From Bacillota bacterium (GTDB lineage Bacteria > Bacillota > Clostridia > Acetivibrionales > DTU013), in contig JAFABI010000090.1 in NCBI GenBank assembly GCA_023426125.1, positions 62,001-126,000 on the forward strand: 64,000 nt of DNA, given 5' to 3'. The notes beneath the pieces were generated by a model, which saw only the letters and a program-made list of their open reading frames with translations, did no database searches and was not told the DNA's origin. This document shows, piece by piece, positions 37,204 through 45,236 of the stretch. The position numbers were made by a program, and so were the translations under genes. Within the stretch, counting starts at the first letter, position 1. Each line of letters starts with the position of its first letter.

Positions 37204-37359
37204 AATCAAGACAAATTGCAATTTCTAGCAGCACTTTATAGAAAATTCATCCTGCAGCTGGGTATCCCGCACAACCGTTTCATGGATACGCCCTATCAAG
37301 TACGGTTTTCCAATAACGGAGACGGAACCTGCAATTTGATGGTAAGCCGTGCTTCATGA
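37204..37359 (+). pseudogene. Short open fragment, possible decayed gene end
   Basis: An open stretch starting at the edge of repeat copy C translates with ordinary protein-like composition (LAALYRKFILQLGIPHNRF, then a Gly/Asn turn and LMVSRAS) and has no start codon with a ribosome site. It looks like the C-terminal 45-50 residues of a lost gene. Parent family not recognised. Confidence 0.35.
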
Positions 37360-37484
37360 TAGTATTAAGTGATGTCTGGAAGGAAGGCGGCTGGAAGACT
37401 ATCATATATTTGGCATCCATAGCATTAATTATTCTGGACCTATATGAAGCGGCGGATGTAGAAGGTACTTCAAAGCTTCAGTAA
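37356..37484 (+). pseudogene. Remnant of a CUT1 sugar permease
   Basis: Forty-two codons translate to SDVWKEGGWKTIIYLASIA followed by LYEAADVEGTSKLQ and stop. The order W-K-x-x-GW-x-(T/S)-IIYLA...LYE-(S/A)-A-x-(I/V)-(D/E)-G is the conserved loop region of LplB permeases and lines up with SEIWKTIGWNSIIYLAALSN in the intact permease at 19116. Nothing else of the gene remains. Confidence 0.65.
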
Positions 37485-37560
37485 ATTTATACCATTGCAC
37501 CTCCTTCAAGGCTCAAGAAAAAAGCTGAAAGGAAAGGTATAGTGTAATATAAATATAATT

Positions 37561-37637
37561 TTTGTCAGAGGGACGGTTTAATTGACATAGCTGTATAATT
37601 ATGTTAAACTTAAATTTGTCGAAGGGACGGTTTTAAT
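37561..37637 (+). repeat. Two GGGACGGTT REP-like repeats upstream of the transposase
   Basis: TTTGTCAGAGGGACGGTTTA (37561-37580) and TTTGTCGAAGGGACGGTTTT (37615-37634) are direct repeats 54 bases apart. A related GGGGGACGGTTCTCTGTCAC lies at 41381. TTGACA (37582-37587), 17 bases, TAAACT (37605-37610) between them is a fair promoter for the transposase gene. Confidence 0.65.
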
Positions 37638-37672
37638 ACTACAAAAGATGAATTCATCAAAGGGGTACCAGA

Positions 37673-38536
37673 ATGGCTAGAAAAGCCAGAATGCGGAGCA
37701 GAAGCCAGGTATACCATATATTGCTTCGCGGAACGGAAAAACAGGATATTTTTATCGAGGATGAAGATAAAAGGAAAATGCTGCATATCCTGAAGGAAAA
37801 AAAGCGGGATAAGGCATTTTTTATCTATGCTTATTGTATACTGAACAATCATATCCACCTCGTTATCCGCGAAGGAAGCGATGACATCTCACGGATACTC
37901 AAAAAAGCTGCCACCAGCTATGCAAGTTATTTCAACAAAAAGTATTCAAGATCGGGACATGTATTTCAAGACCGTTTCAAAAGCGAAACGGTGGATGATG
38001 ACCAATCCCTGCATGCTGTGATAAGATTTGTACACCAGAACCCTGAAAAGGCCGGGATAGCATATATGGACCACTATTTCTGGAGCAGTTATCCGGAGTA
38101 TATCCAACGCCGCAAAGAAGGGCTTGCAGATTGCAGCATGGTTCTTGATTTGATTTCAGGACACAGAGCTTCGGCTTTGTCGGAATTTATCAAATACAGC
38201 CGGGCAAAAGCTGCAGAAGGATTTCTGGACTTGCTTGAAGAAAAGGAAATTGGCTCGGAAAATATCAAAGAGCATATTCAGAATTATCTCAAGGACAACA
38301 CGTTGACCATCAATGACTTAAAAAGACCTGAAAGCAGGAAAGTAAGGGATTCCATGATTATTTATCTTATAAACGGTTCAAATCTGTCCAGAAGAAATAT
38401 AGCGGAAATACTGGGGATTAACCGGGAGACCGTAAGAATAGCCAGTTTGTCGGGCAATCATGAAAATACAACTCCCCGTGAGGTTTTCTGCGAGCTTGGG
38501 TTCGCCGGCCGGCAGTTGCAGAAAAATGGGCAGTAG
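37673..38536 (+). CDS. RAYT-type (IS200-like, Y1) transposase with C-terminal HTH extension; catalytic Tyr replaced by Phe
   Basis: RAYTs are single-copy HUH-type nucleases linked to REP palindromes. Here RSRSQVYHILLRGTEKQDIF opens the domain and NNHIHLVI gives the metal-binding pair H60/H62. The conserved R-Y-x-x-x-NP segment reads RFVHQNPEKAG, so the expected nucleophilic Tyr is F119. WSSYPEY closes the domain. Residues about 180-287 are an added region ending in a helix-turn-helix (NLSRRNIAEILGINRETVRI), like DnaA-type tails of larger RAYTs. Start ATG after AAGGGG. Gene is intact, beside REP-like repeats and repeat copy C. Either a domesticated DNA-binding protein or one using another Tyr. 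Confidence 0.85.
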   Translation: MARKARMRSRSQVYHILLRGTEKQDIFIEDEDKRKMLHILKEKKRDKAFFIYAYCILNNHIHLVIREGSDDISRILKKAATSYASYFNKKYSRSGHVFQDRFKSETVDDDQSLHAVIRFVHQNPEKAGIAYMDHYFWSSYPEYIQRRKEGLADCSMVLDLISGHRASALSEFIKYSRAKAAEGFLDLLEEKEIGSENIKEHIQNYLKDNTLTINDLKRPESRKVRDSMIIYLINGSNLSRRNIAEILGINRETVRIASLSGNHENTTPREVFCELGFAGRQLQKNGQ

Positions 38537-38565
38537 GATTTTCCGTGTTTCTGAAAGGCAAGCAT

Positions 38566-39693
38566 ATGACGGATCCAGTAAAGGAAAAACGTCAAATGGT
38601 GGGGGAAATGCAAAAGATTTATCTTGATGACATAAGGCCGGGAACAATAGTTGCCAGAGACATATATAACAGCTATGGAACAATGCTTGTTTCAAAGGGT
38701 ACTGTCATCATGGACAGATTTATCAAGCAACTGGAGGATATTGGAATTAGCGAGCTATATGTGGAAGATAATTCTGATGTGGAATCTGTTATGGTGGAAG
38801 AGGAACGGGGCAAACTTCCCATTGACGAAGTTATTTATGAAAAGACCAGGGTCCAGGCCCATATGCAGGTCAAAAAAATCATGGTCAGATATAGCGTCCA
38901 CAGCCACATAAACATAGACAAAATACATCGGTTGGTTGAAGATATCATTGACCAGCTGCTTTCAAAGAAGGAGATCCTTCTCACCCTTTCCCGGCTGAGG
39001 TCGATTGACGATTATACCTACGAGCACTCCGTAAATGTCAGCGTCCTGTCGCTGATCGTGGGAATCGATATGGGTCTTGACAGGGAAGCCCTTGGAAATC
39101 TGGGCACCGGGGCAATGCTGCATGATATCGGCAAAGCCATTATACCCGACAGTGTGCTTAAAAAGCCTTCGAAGCTGACGGGAGTCGAATTTGATCAAAT
39201 AAAGAAGCATACCGAATATGGCTATGAAATCCTTACAAGCATCAATCTGCCGGAGGAAACGGCAAGCATAGCGCTGTACCATCATGAAAAATACGACGGC
39301 TCGGGCTATCCCAGGAAGCTGAAAGGGAATGAAATACCGTTATTCTCCCGTATTGCAGCTATAGCCGACGTATACGACGCAATTTCCAATGACAGGGTAT
39401 ACAAAAGCAAATTTTCGCCCGATAAGGTATACCGGCAGATTGCACAGCTGGGCAATACACATTTTGACCCGGAGATCATGGAAAAGTTTGTTTCTCACCT
39501 GGCCCTTTATCCCAACGGTTCAGGCGTTATCCTGAACACAAACCACAAGGGCATCGTTGTCGGCCAGAACAAGCTTTTGCCGCAAAGCCCGGTGGTGCGC
39601 ATATTCCGGAAAGACCCGTACGATCCGGGGAAACTGTATACCGATATTGACCTTTCCCAGACGAAATTCCTCTATATCAAAGAAACCTTCTGA
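38566..39693 (+). CDS. HD-GYP domain protein (putative c-di-GMP phosphodiesterase)
   Basis: The N-terminal 90 residues match the small domain often found before HD-GYP (DIRPGTIVARDIYNSYGTML). The catalytic domain has HSVNVS, HDIGKA(I), HHEKYDGSGYP and DVYDAIS, with the GYP signature intact; a 75-residue C-terminal region follows. HD-GYP enzymes cut c-di-GMP in the cytosol. I start at ATG 38566, 7 bases after AAAGG; a GTG at 38545 lies 8 bases from the transposase stop. It is followed by its own terminator, so it is not in the capsule operon although adjacent to it. Confidence 0.88.
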   Translation: MTDPVKEKRQMVGEMQKIYLDDIRPGTIVARDIYNSYGTMLVSKGTVIMDRFIKQLEDIGISELYVEDNSDVESVMVEEERGKLPIDEVIYEKTRVQAHMQVKKIMVRYSVHSHINIDKIHRLVEDIIDQLLSKKEILLTLSRLRSIDDYTYEHSVNVSVLSLIVGIDMGLDREALGNLGTGAMLHDIGKAIIPDSVLKKPSKLTGVEFDQIKKHTEYGYEILTSINLPEETASIALYHHEKYDGSGYPRKLKGNEIPLFSRIAAIADVYDAISNDRVYKSKFSPDKVYRQIAQLGNTHFDPEIMEKFVSHLALYPNGSGVILNTNHKGIVVGQNKLLPQSPVVRIFRKDPYDPGKLYTDIDLSQTKFLYIKETF

Positions 39694-39715
39694 TCCGGGA
39701 ACACCGGTGCCTAAC

Positions 39716-39746
39716 GCTGCGGATAGTGATCTGCGGCATTTTTTAT
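39716..39746 (+). terminator. Terminator after the HD-GYP gene
   Basis: GCTGCGGAT-AGTG-ATCTGCGGC forms a 9-bp stem with two G-U pairs and a four-base loop, followed by ATTTTTTATT. It separates the HD-GYP gene from the capsule operon. Confidence 0.75.
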
Positions 39747-39824
39747 TGTTTGCCTTGTAATAAATTTTAATAATTTTGAAATAAATTTTCAAGATTTGGA
39801 AAAATTCAGTTAATATTCAGCGGA

Positions 39825-39830
39825 TATAAT
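39825..39830 (+). promoter_or_regulatory. -10 box of the capsule operon
   Basis: TATAAT preceded by GGA, in AT-rich DNA after the terminator. No acceptable -35 lies 16-18 bases upstream (AAATTC), so this promoter may need an activator or another sigma factor. Predicted leader before loaP is about 110 nt. Confidence 0.45.
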
Positions 39831-39891
39831 GATTAAAAAAGACGGCGACCTGAAATCCATGAAGAAATTCGGCAACGGCCGGGGGAGGAGC

Positions 39892-39975
39892 ATGGGAAAA
39901 GCAATTGCTCGGGAATGCCGCCAGGATGCCGGAAGGTGGGATTTATGCGGTGTAAATGGTACGCTTTATTTGTAA
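39892..39975 (+). CDS. Possible 27-codon leader ORF overlapping loaP start
   Basis: ATG at 39892 directly follows GGGGGAGGAG and opens a 27-codon frame (MGKAIARECRQDAGRW...) that ends inside loaP, 30 bases past its ATG. The strong ribosome site and overlap suggest either a leader peptide coupled to loaP translation or simply a purine-rich leader. No family likeness. Confidence 0.3.
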   Translation: MGKAIARECRQDAGRWDLCGVNGTLYL

Positions 39976-40457
39976 TGAGCGGCGAAGAGGAACGTGTAAA
40001 GGAACGGCTTCAGTATAAATTGAGCAATACCGGCTTGAGGATCTTAGTCCCCAAACGGAAAATGAGGGAAAGAAAAGATGGAAAATGGGATTGCAAAATC
40101 CGGATACTCTTTCCCGGCTATGTGCTTTTGAATGGGAACCTGGGTACAGACGAATATTACGGCATGAAGGGCACGCCGGGCGTCATCCGGCTGCTCGGGG
40201 ATAAAAACGGTCCCACGGAAATCGAGGAAAATGAAATCAGCGTAATCGGCAGACTGATTACGGATAACGACATTATCGGCATATCCGATGTCTTTGTGGA
40301 AAACGGCAGCATAATTGTTGTCGACGGACCTCTGCTCGGGATGGATGGAATCATTGAAACAATTGACAAAAGAAAAGGAAGAGTAAAGGTAAGGCTGAAC
40401 TTTATCGGCGAGCAAAGGCTGGTAGAGTTGAGTGTTAATATGCTGCAGCCGGCGTAA
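39945..40457 (+). CDS. loaP: LoaP-type NusG paralogue, operon-specific antiterminator
   Basis: The 170-residue protein has a NusG N-terminal domain (RCKWYALFVMSGEEERVKER; FPGYVLLN; PGVIRLLG) and a C-terminal KOW domain (VVDGPLLGMDGIIETIDKRK), the shape and size of LoaP. LoaP proteins bind RNA polymerase and a leader RNA hairpin to let transcription pass terminators in long exopolysaccharide or antibiotic operons of Firmicutes. As expected it is the first gene of a 24-kb co-directional run. Start ATG 39945 follows GGAAGGTGGG; an upstream in-frame ATG at 39915 has no ribosome site. The next gene starts 186 bases later, leaving space for the target hairpin. Confidence 0.87.
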   Translation: MRCKWYALFVMSGEEERVKERLQYKLSNTGLRILVPKRKMRERKDGKWDCKIRILFPGYVLLNGNLGTDEYYGMKGTPGVIRLLGDKNGPTEIEENEISVIGRLITDNDIIGISDVFVENGSIIVVDGPLLGMDGIIETIDKRKGRVKVRLNFIGEQRLVELSVNMLQPA

Positions 40458-40643
40458 GCTATATTTTTCGCCGGTGCTTAAAGAATCTGACTCCGACCTC
40501 CGGTGTTTCGGCCCGGGGAAAAGAAGATGAGGACATAGGGAGATTCAATATCGGGTAGGGCTGACCTTTCAGGCTGAAAGGGCGAAGCTATGCCTTTTTG
40601 GATAGGGGCGCATGATAAATAGGCGAAAGAGGAGGTGGGATTT
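40458..40643 (+). promoter_or_regulatory. Structured leader between loaP and the capsule genes (candidate LoaP target)
   Basis: Several hairpins are visible: GCCGGCG...CGCCGGT spanning the loaP stop (40449-40474), CCTTTCA-GGC-TGAAAGG (7-bp stem, about 40564-40580) and GCCTTT...AGGGGC with G-U pairs. No strong T-run follows. The position matches where LoaP-controlled operons carry the antitermination hairpin; which stem would be the target is not decided. Confidence 0.5.
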
Positions 40644-41369
40644 ATGATTGATATACACTGCCATATCCTTCACGGAGTGGATGATGGCCCGTCTACCATC
40701 GAACAGTCGCTGAGGATGGTGGAGGAAGCGGAAAAGCTGGGGATAAGTGTGATTATTGCAACACCCCACTATCATGAGAATGTATATAATGTAGACCGGG
40801 TAAAAGAAAATTATCAAGAGCTTTTGTTTAAAGCTCAGGATTATGAAGTTGCTATCAAAATAGGCTTCGAGGTGTTTATAAACCCTTTTGACCCGGCAAT
40901 TGCGGCCAACAGCGGACGGCTTACGCTGGGCAGGACAAGACAAATGCTTTTTGAATTTCCCTTTAGTGTAAAGCTTACCCATTGCTTTGAGGCAATCAAC
41001 AGGCTCCAGCTGGAAAACATTATTCCTGTGATTGCCCATCCCGAAAGGAACCGGAATTTTTTGAATAATTTCAGGGGACTGGTCGCTTTTGTAAAAGCCG
41101 GCTGCATGATCCAGGTGGATGCCGCCAGCGTTACAGGAGTCTATGGCAGCAGAGTCAAGGACTTTGCAAAGCAGTTGATTAAAATGAATCTTGTGGATAT
41201 GGTAGCTTCCAATGCCCATTATGCCGAGGACTATACCAACTGGTATATGGAAGCCTACAAGAACGTAATCCGCTGGTCAGGTCAGCATTATGCCCATAAA
41301 TTGTTCTACAGGAATGCAAAAAATATGCTGGACGGATTGGAAGAAAAATTGTACAAGGTCATCGGCTAG
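40644..41369 (+). CDS. CpsB/CapC-type tyrosine-protein phosphatase (PHP domain)
   Basis: The 241-residue PHP-fold protein starts MIDIHCHILHGVDDGPST, which supplies the first metal ligands, followed by ATPHYHEN and AHPERNR. CpsB/YwqE-type phosphatases use manganese or related metals to remove phosphate from the tyrosine kinase that controls capsule chain assembly; here that kinase is at 46996. ATG at 40644 follows AGAGGAGG; an in-frame ATG-like start 9 bases earlier lies within that site. First structural gene of the capsule operon. Confidence 0.9.
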   Translation: MIDIHCHILHGVDDGPSTIEQSLRMVEEAEKLGISVIIATPHYHENVYNVDRVKENYQELLFKAQDYEVAIKIGFEVFINPFDPAIAANSGRLTLGRTRQMLFEFPFSVKLTHCFEAINRLQLENIIPVIAHPERNRNFLNNFRGLVAFVKAGCMIQVDAASVTGVYGSRVKDFAKQLIKMNLVDMVASNAHYAEDYTNWYMEAYKNVIRWSGQHYAHKLFYRNAKNMLDGLEEKLYKVIG

Positions 41370-41380
41370 ACAAGCTTGAC

Positions 41381-41406
41381 GGGGGACGGTTCTCTGTCAC
41401 GACAGG
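41381..41406 (+). repeat. GGGGACGGTT REP-like element
   Basis: GGGGGACGGTTCTCTGTCAC followed by GACAGG, preceded by TGAC so that TGAC/GTCA ends can pair. Shares the GGGACGGTT core with the two repeats beside the RAYT gene. Confidence 0.5.
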
Positions 41407-41434
41407 TAAAATGCATTTTAAACAGGAGATTTTT

Positions 41435-42103
41435 ATGAAGGAAACCCAATTAAATATCGTGAGCGCGGTTGAACAGAGAGCTCTCTTTTATAATGTTTCC
41501 GCAGGTTATCTGGTGGTTAAAAGAATTTTCGATTTTGCCGCGGCTCTGGCAGGGCTCATTTTGTTATCCCCATTGTTGGCCGCAATTGCTTTTGCGATAA
41601 AATTTGATTCCCCCGGGCCTATATTCTTTTCACAAAAGAGAAACGGGTTTAAAGGAAAGGTCTTCAATATGTACAAATTCCGTTCCATGGTACCGGATGC
41701 GGAGCAGCGGCTCAAGGAACTGGAAAACAAAAATGAAGTGAGCGGTCCTATGTTTAAGATAAAGGAAGACCCAAGAATCACAAAGGTTGGGAGGATCATC
41801 CGCAAAACAAGCATGGATGAGCTTCCACAGCTTTTTAACGTGCTTGCGGGGGATATGAGCATTGTAGGTCCAAGACCGCCCATTGTAAGAGAAGTGCAGA
41901 AGTATGATCCGTGGCACAGCCTGCGGCTATCTGTAAAGCCCGGCTTAACAGGGCTGTGGCAGATAAGCGGGCGGAATGCCGTCGGGTTTGAAGAGATGAT
42001 CCGGCTTGATTTGAAGTATATCCGCGAGAGGAGCTTCCGATACGACCTAAAGATCATACTGAAGACCATACCGGTCCTGCTGGGGGACAGCAAAGCATTT
42101 TAA
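41435..42103 (+). CDS. Initiating sugar-phosphate transferase (undecaprenyl-phosphate, WcaJ/EpsL type)
   Basis: The 222-residue protein has one hydrophobic hairpin (FDFAAALAGLILLSPLLAA) and the full bacterial sugar transferase pattern: DSPGPIFFSQKR, FNMYKFRSM, TKVGRIIRKTSMDELPQLFN, DMSIVGPRPP and PGLTGLWQISGRN. It attaches the first sugar-1-phosphate to undecaprenyl phosphate at the inner membrane face. It is a short monotopic form without the extra N-terminal membrane bundle of WcaJ. ATG at 41435 is 6 bases after AGGAG; an ATG at 41411 lacks a site. Confidence 0.92.
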   Translation: MKETQLNIVSAVEQRALFYNVSAGYLVVKRIFDFAAALAGLILLSPLLAAIAFAIKFDSPGPIFFSQKRNGFKGKVFNMYKFRSMVPDAEQRLKELENKNEVSGPMFKIKEDPRITKVGRIIRKTSMDELPQLFNVLAGDMSIVGPRPPIVREVQKYDPWHSLRLSVKPGLTGLWQISGRNAVGFEEMIRLDLKYIRERSFRYDLKIILKTIPVLLGDSKAF

Positions 42104-42118
42104 GCACTTATCCATTAG

Positions 42119-42319
42119 TATGAAAAAAGGCTTGATGCAGGTGGCCATCGGCGTAAGGCATTCGATGTACGGGGAGCCATTTGGCCGTAAGGCAACTGTA
42201 GGGGCGGCCATTGGCCGTCCGCCCGTGACAGCAAGTGCAACCATGGAATGGCGAAGGGTGCGCGGCAGGCAAGAGCCGTCCCGGCGCATGTGCGGACGCG
42301 GAATGCGCGCCCACTTTAG
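42119..42319. repeat. Family-2 repeat (GGGGCGGCCATTGGCC) before rfbD
   Basis: Opens TATGAAAAAAGGCTTGATGC, contains GTAGGGGCGGCCATTGGCCG and closes GCGGACGCGGAATGCGCGCC. The two ends correspond to those of the compact copy at 45111-45211, with about 100 extra bases between. Fills the 248-bp gap between the sugar transferase and rfbD. Confidence 0.7.
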
Positions 42320-42351
42320 AGGGAGCGAGACCAAGAAAGGCAGGGGAGATT

Positions 42352-43203
42352 ATGAAAGTATTGCTGACGGGGTGCCGGGGGCAGCTGGGATTGGAGCTGG
42401 GCAGGCAGCTCGGCTATACGGCAAAGGAATGTGAAATGACGGAAACGGATGTACATAATCTGGACATAACAAACCAGAGTCAGGTTATAAACTTAATCGA
42501 AGCAACCAGACCCGATGTAGTTATCAATTGTGCTGCCTATACCAACGTGGATGCATGTGAGACGAATGAACTTAACGCATTCAGGATCAATGCCATCGGA
42601 GCCCAGAATTTATCCGTTGGGGCATGTAAAATAGGCGCGCGCATCGTACAGGTTTCTACCGATTATGTTTTTGATGGAACAGGAAACGTACCCAAAAAGG
42701 AATTTGATCCCATTAACCCGCAAAGCGTTTATGGGAAGAGCAAGGCCCTGGGGGAAATGCTGGTCAGGGAGACGAATCCAAAGCATTTTATTGTAAGAAC
42801 GGCCTGGCTGTATGGAGAAGGAAATAATTTTGTACGGACGATGTTAAAGCTTGCCAGGGAAAAGTCGGTATTGAATATCGTGGGTGACCAATTCGGCAGC
42901 CCTACCAGCACCGTTGATCTTGCAAAATGTATCATCAAGCTGATGAATACCGAGAATTACGGTACTTATCACGCCACCTGCGAAGGTTTTTGCAGCTGGT
43001 ATAAATTCGCTAAAAAAATATTCCAGCTAAAAGGGATGAACGTCAATATAAATACAATTACCACAGCGGAATTGGCCAGGCCTGCCAGCAGGCCCAGATA
43101 TACCGTACTGGACAACTATATGCTCAAGCTGCTGGACATCAACACCTTCAGACACTGGGAAGAGGCGCTGGAGGAATATCTGAAAGGAGGGAATCCGGCA
43201 TGA
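42352..43203 (+). CDS. rfbD: dTDP-4-dehydrorhamnose reductase
   Basis: The 283-residue SDR protein starts MKVLLTGCRGQLGLELG (nucleotide-binding Gly loop), has STDYVFDG, the catalytic YGKSKALGE (Tyr-x-x-x-Lys) and RTAWLYG. It reduces dTDP-4-keto-L-rhamnose with NAD(P)H, the last step of dTDP-L-rhamnose synthesis. ATG 42352 follows CAGGGGAG; a start at 42235 would translate repeat DNA. Its stop overlaps the next start by four bases (ATGA). Confidence 0.93.
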   Translation: MKVLLTGCRGQLGLELGRQLGYTAKECEMTETDVHNLDITNQSQVINLIEATRPDVVINCAAYTNVDACETNELNAFRINAIGAQNLSVGACKIGARIVQVSTDYVFDGTGNVPKKEFDPINPQSVYGKSKALGEMLVRETNPKHFIVRTAWLYGEGNNFVRTMLKLAREKSVLNIVGDQFGSPTSTVDLAKCIIKLMNTENYGTYHATCEGFCSWYKFAKKIFQLKGMNVNINTITTAELARPASRPRYTVLDNYMLKLLDINTFRHWEEALEEYLKGGNPA

Positions 43204-43958
43204 AAGGAATTATTCTGGCGGGAGGGACGGGCTCAAGGCTGTTCCCCCTGTCCAAGGTCACCAATAAACATCTGCTGCCGGTAGGCCGGTACCCGATGAT
43301 TTACCACCCGGTTTTCAAATTGAAGGAAGCGGGGATCGACGATATATTTATCGTCACCGGCAAGGAACATGCGGGAGCGATTGTCAATCTCCTTGGAAGC
43401 GGTTGTGAAATGGGGTTGAAGTTTACTTACAGGATACAGGACCAACCCGGGGGAATCGCTCAGGCCTTGAATCTGGCCGAAGGCTTTGTCGGGAACGACG
43501 GCTGTGTCGTAATCCTGGGGGACAATATTTTCCAGGACAACCTGCGCTTTTTTGTAAAGAGGTTCCAAAACCAGAAGGAAGGGGCGAAAATCCTGATCAA
43601 GGAGGTTTCTGATCCGCAGAGATATGGAGTTGCGGAGCTGGATGGCGACAGGGTCCTATCCATCGAGGAAAAACCGGCGGCGCCGAAGTCCGGTTTTTGT
43701 GTTACCGGAATCTACATGTACGACAGCAGTGTCTTTAAAATCATAAAAACACTGAAGCCTTCCTACCGGGGGGAGCTGGAAATTACCGACGTCAACAATG
43801 AGTATATCCGGAGAGGAGCCCTGACCAGCGACGTGCTGGCGGGCTGGTGGACGGACGCAGGGACTTTTGAAAGCCTGGCCTGTGCGAATATTCTTGCGGA
43901 GGATATGGAAATTGTCCTGAAGGGGGAAACCGGCTATTCCGTCGAGGTGAGCGCATGA
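43200..43958 (+). CDS. rfbA: Glucose-1-phosphate thymidylyltransferase (short form)
   Basis: The protein opens MKGIILAGGTGSRLFPLS, the sugar nucleotidyltransferase loop with the Arg needed for phosphate transfer, and has KHLLPVG, QDQPGGIAQAL, LGDNIF and WTDAGTFESL. It makes dTDP-glucose from dTTP and glucose-1-phosphate. At 252 residues it is shorter than the common 290-residue enzyme and lacks the C-terminal helical part that carries the allosteric site, as in other short RmlA types. Four-base overlaps (ATGA) with both neighbours show tight translational coupling. Confidence 0.92.
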   Translation: MKGIILAGGTGSRLFPLSKVTNKHLLPVGRYPMIYHPVFKLKEAGIDDIFIVTGKEHAGAIVNLLGSGCEMGLKFTYRIQDQPGGIAQALNLAEGFVGNDGCVVILGDNIFQDNLRFFVKRFQNQKEGAKILIKEVSDPQRYGVAELDGDRVLSIEEKPAAPKSGFCVTGIYMYDSSVFKIIKTLKPSYRGELEITDVNNEYIRRGALTSDVLAGWWTDAGTFESLACANILAEDMEIVLKGETGYSVEVSA

Positions 43959-45004
43959 AAACTTTGCTTGTTACAGGCGGTGCGGGCTTTATCGGCAGCA
44001 ATTTTATCCTCTATATGCTGAAGAAGTATCCGGAGTACAGGCTGATCAACCTGGATAAGCTGACCTATGCCGGAAACCTTGAGAATCTGTCCGGGATCGG
44101 GAATAACCGGCATTATGAATTTATACGGGGCGACATTTGCGACAGAGAGTTGGTCCGGAGCATTTTTGCGTCAAGGAATACGGATTTTGTGGTGAACCTT
44201 GCAGCGGAAAGCCATGTGGACAGAAGTATCTCGGATCCCGACCCCTTTCTGAAAACAAACTATCTTGGCACTGCCAACCTCCTAAATATAGCCAAAATAA
44301 GCTGGCAGGACAGGGGACATTTCATGGCGGGCAAGAAGTTCCTCCAGGTATCCACCGACGAGGTATACGGCTCCTTAGGTGAAACTGGATATTTCACCGA
44401 AACTACTCCCCTTGCCCCCCATAGTCCATACGCTGCGAGCAAGGCTGGGGCGGATTTTATAGTCAAAGCTTATTATGATACTTATAAAATGCCGGTAAAT
44501 ATAACCCGGTGCAGCAACAATTACGGCCCGTACCAGTTTCCTGAAAAGCTCATTCCATTGATCATTACCAATGCCCTTAATAAGAAGCCGCTTCCTGTTT
44601 ATGGCGATGGCTTGAACATAAGAGACTGGCTGTATGTGGAAGATCACTGCTCGGCTATCGATATGGTTCTGCATAATGGCAGGCCGGGTGAGGTTTATAA
44701 TGTCGGCGGGCATAATGAGAAAACCAATATTCAGATTGTAAAGACCATCGTCCGTTATCTAAATGAGAAGGTAAACCGCAGCATTACCGAGGATCTGATC
44801 CGATACGTCGAGGACAGGAAAGGGCACGACAGGAGATATGGTATTGATCCCGGGAAAATACGCCGTGAGCTTGGCTGGTCCCCCAGGACCGCCTTTGAAG
44901 ACGGTATCGGAGCGACCGTCGAGTGGTATCTGCAAAACGGGGAATGGATGGATAACGTAACCAATACGGCAACGAAAGTTGCAAAATTATCTTTACAGAA
45001 ATAG
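43955..45004 (+). CDS. rfbB: dTDP-glucose 4,6-dehydratase
   Basis: The 349-residue extended SDR has GGAGFIGSNF at the NAD loop, AAESHVDRSI, STDEVYGSLGE with the Thr-Asp-Glu catalytic group, YAASKAGAD (Tyr-x-x-x-Lys) and RCSNNYGPYQFPEKLIPL. It converts dTDP-glucose to dTDP-4-keto-6-deoxyglucose. Starts inside the stop of rfbA. Followed by a 423-bp gap filled with two repeat elements, after which the epimerase gene completes the set. Confidence 0.95.
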   Translation: MKTLLVTGGAGFIGSNFILYMLKKYPEYRLINLDKLTYAGNLENLSGIGNNRHYEFIRGDICDRELVRSIFASRNTDFVVNLAAESHVDRSISDPDPFLKTNYLGTANLLNIAKISWQDRGHFMAGKKFLQVSTDEVYGSLGETGYFTETTPLAPHSPYAASKAGADFIVKAYYDTYKMPVNITRCSNNYGPYQFPEKLIPLIITNALNKKPLPVYGDGLNIRDWLYVEDHCSAIDMVLHNGRPGEVYNVGGHNEKTNIQIVKTIVRYLNEKVNRSITEDLIRYVEDRKGHDRRYGIDPGKIRRELGWSPRTAFEDGIGATVEWYLQNGEWMDNVTNTATKVAKLSLQK

Positions 45005-45110
45005 CAATAGATACTTAGTATAGCTCCCTATAAGTTAGAACACGTTGTCATTGCTGTGAAACTCCTTGGTTTCGTTGTTCTTGGTGGTGTGCCCTCACGT
45101 GTGTCATTGG

Positions 45111-45211
45111 TATGAAAAGCTTGATGCAGGGGCGGCCATTGGCCGTCAGGGTAGCTGTTTATCACAGATTGCATTTGCGGACGCGCAATGCGCGCCCCTA
45201 CACTTTTCATA
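45111..45211. repeat. Family-2 repeat, compact 101-bp copy with terminal inverted repeats
   Basis: Perfect 9-bp ends TATGAAAAG (45111-45119) and CTTTTCATA (45203-45211); inside, GGGGCGGCCATTGGCCGTC near the left and GCGGACGCGCAATGCGCGCC near the right. Size, ends and lack of coding capacity are MITE-like. A right-end fragment occurs inverted at 46940-46980. Confidence 0.78.
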
Positions 45212-45236
45212 ATTAGGTGTGCCATTTGATGGCATG

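Noticed and set aside
39837..39944. c-di-GMP riboswitch in the loaP leader, suggested by the adjacent HD-GYP gene
   Set aside because: The conserved core bases of the GEMM classes could not be found, and the HD-GYP gene has its own terminator.
42235..42351. 39-residue N-terminal extension of rfbD
   Set aside because: Encoded by family-2 repeat DNA; the Rossmann fold begins exactly at ATG 42352.
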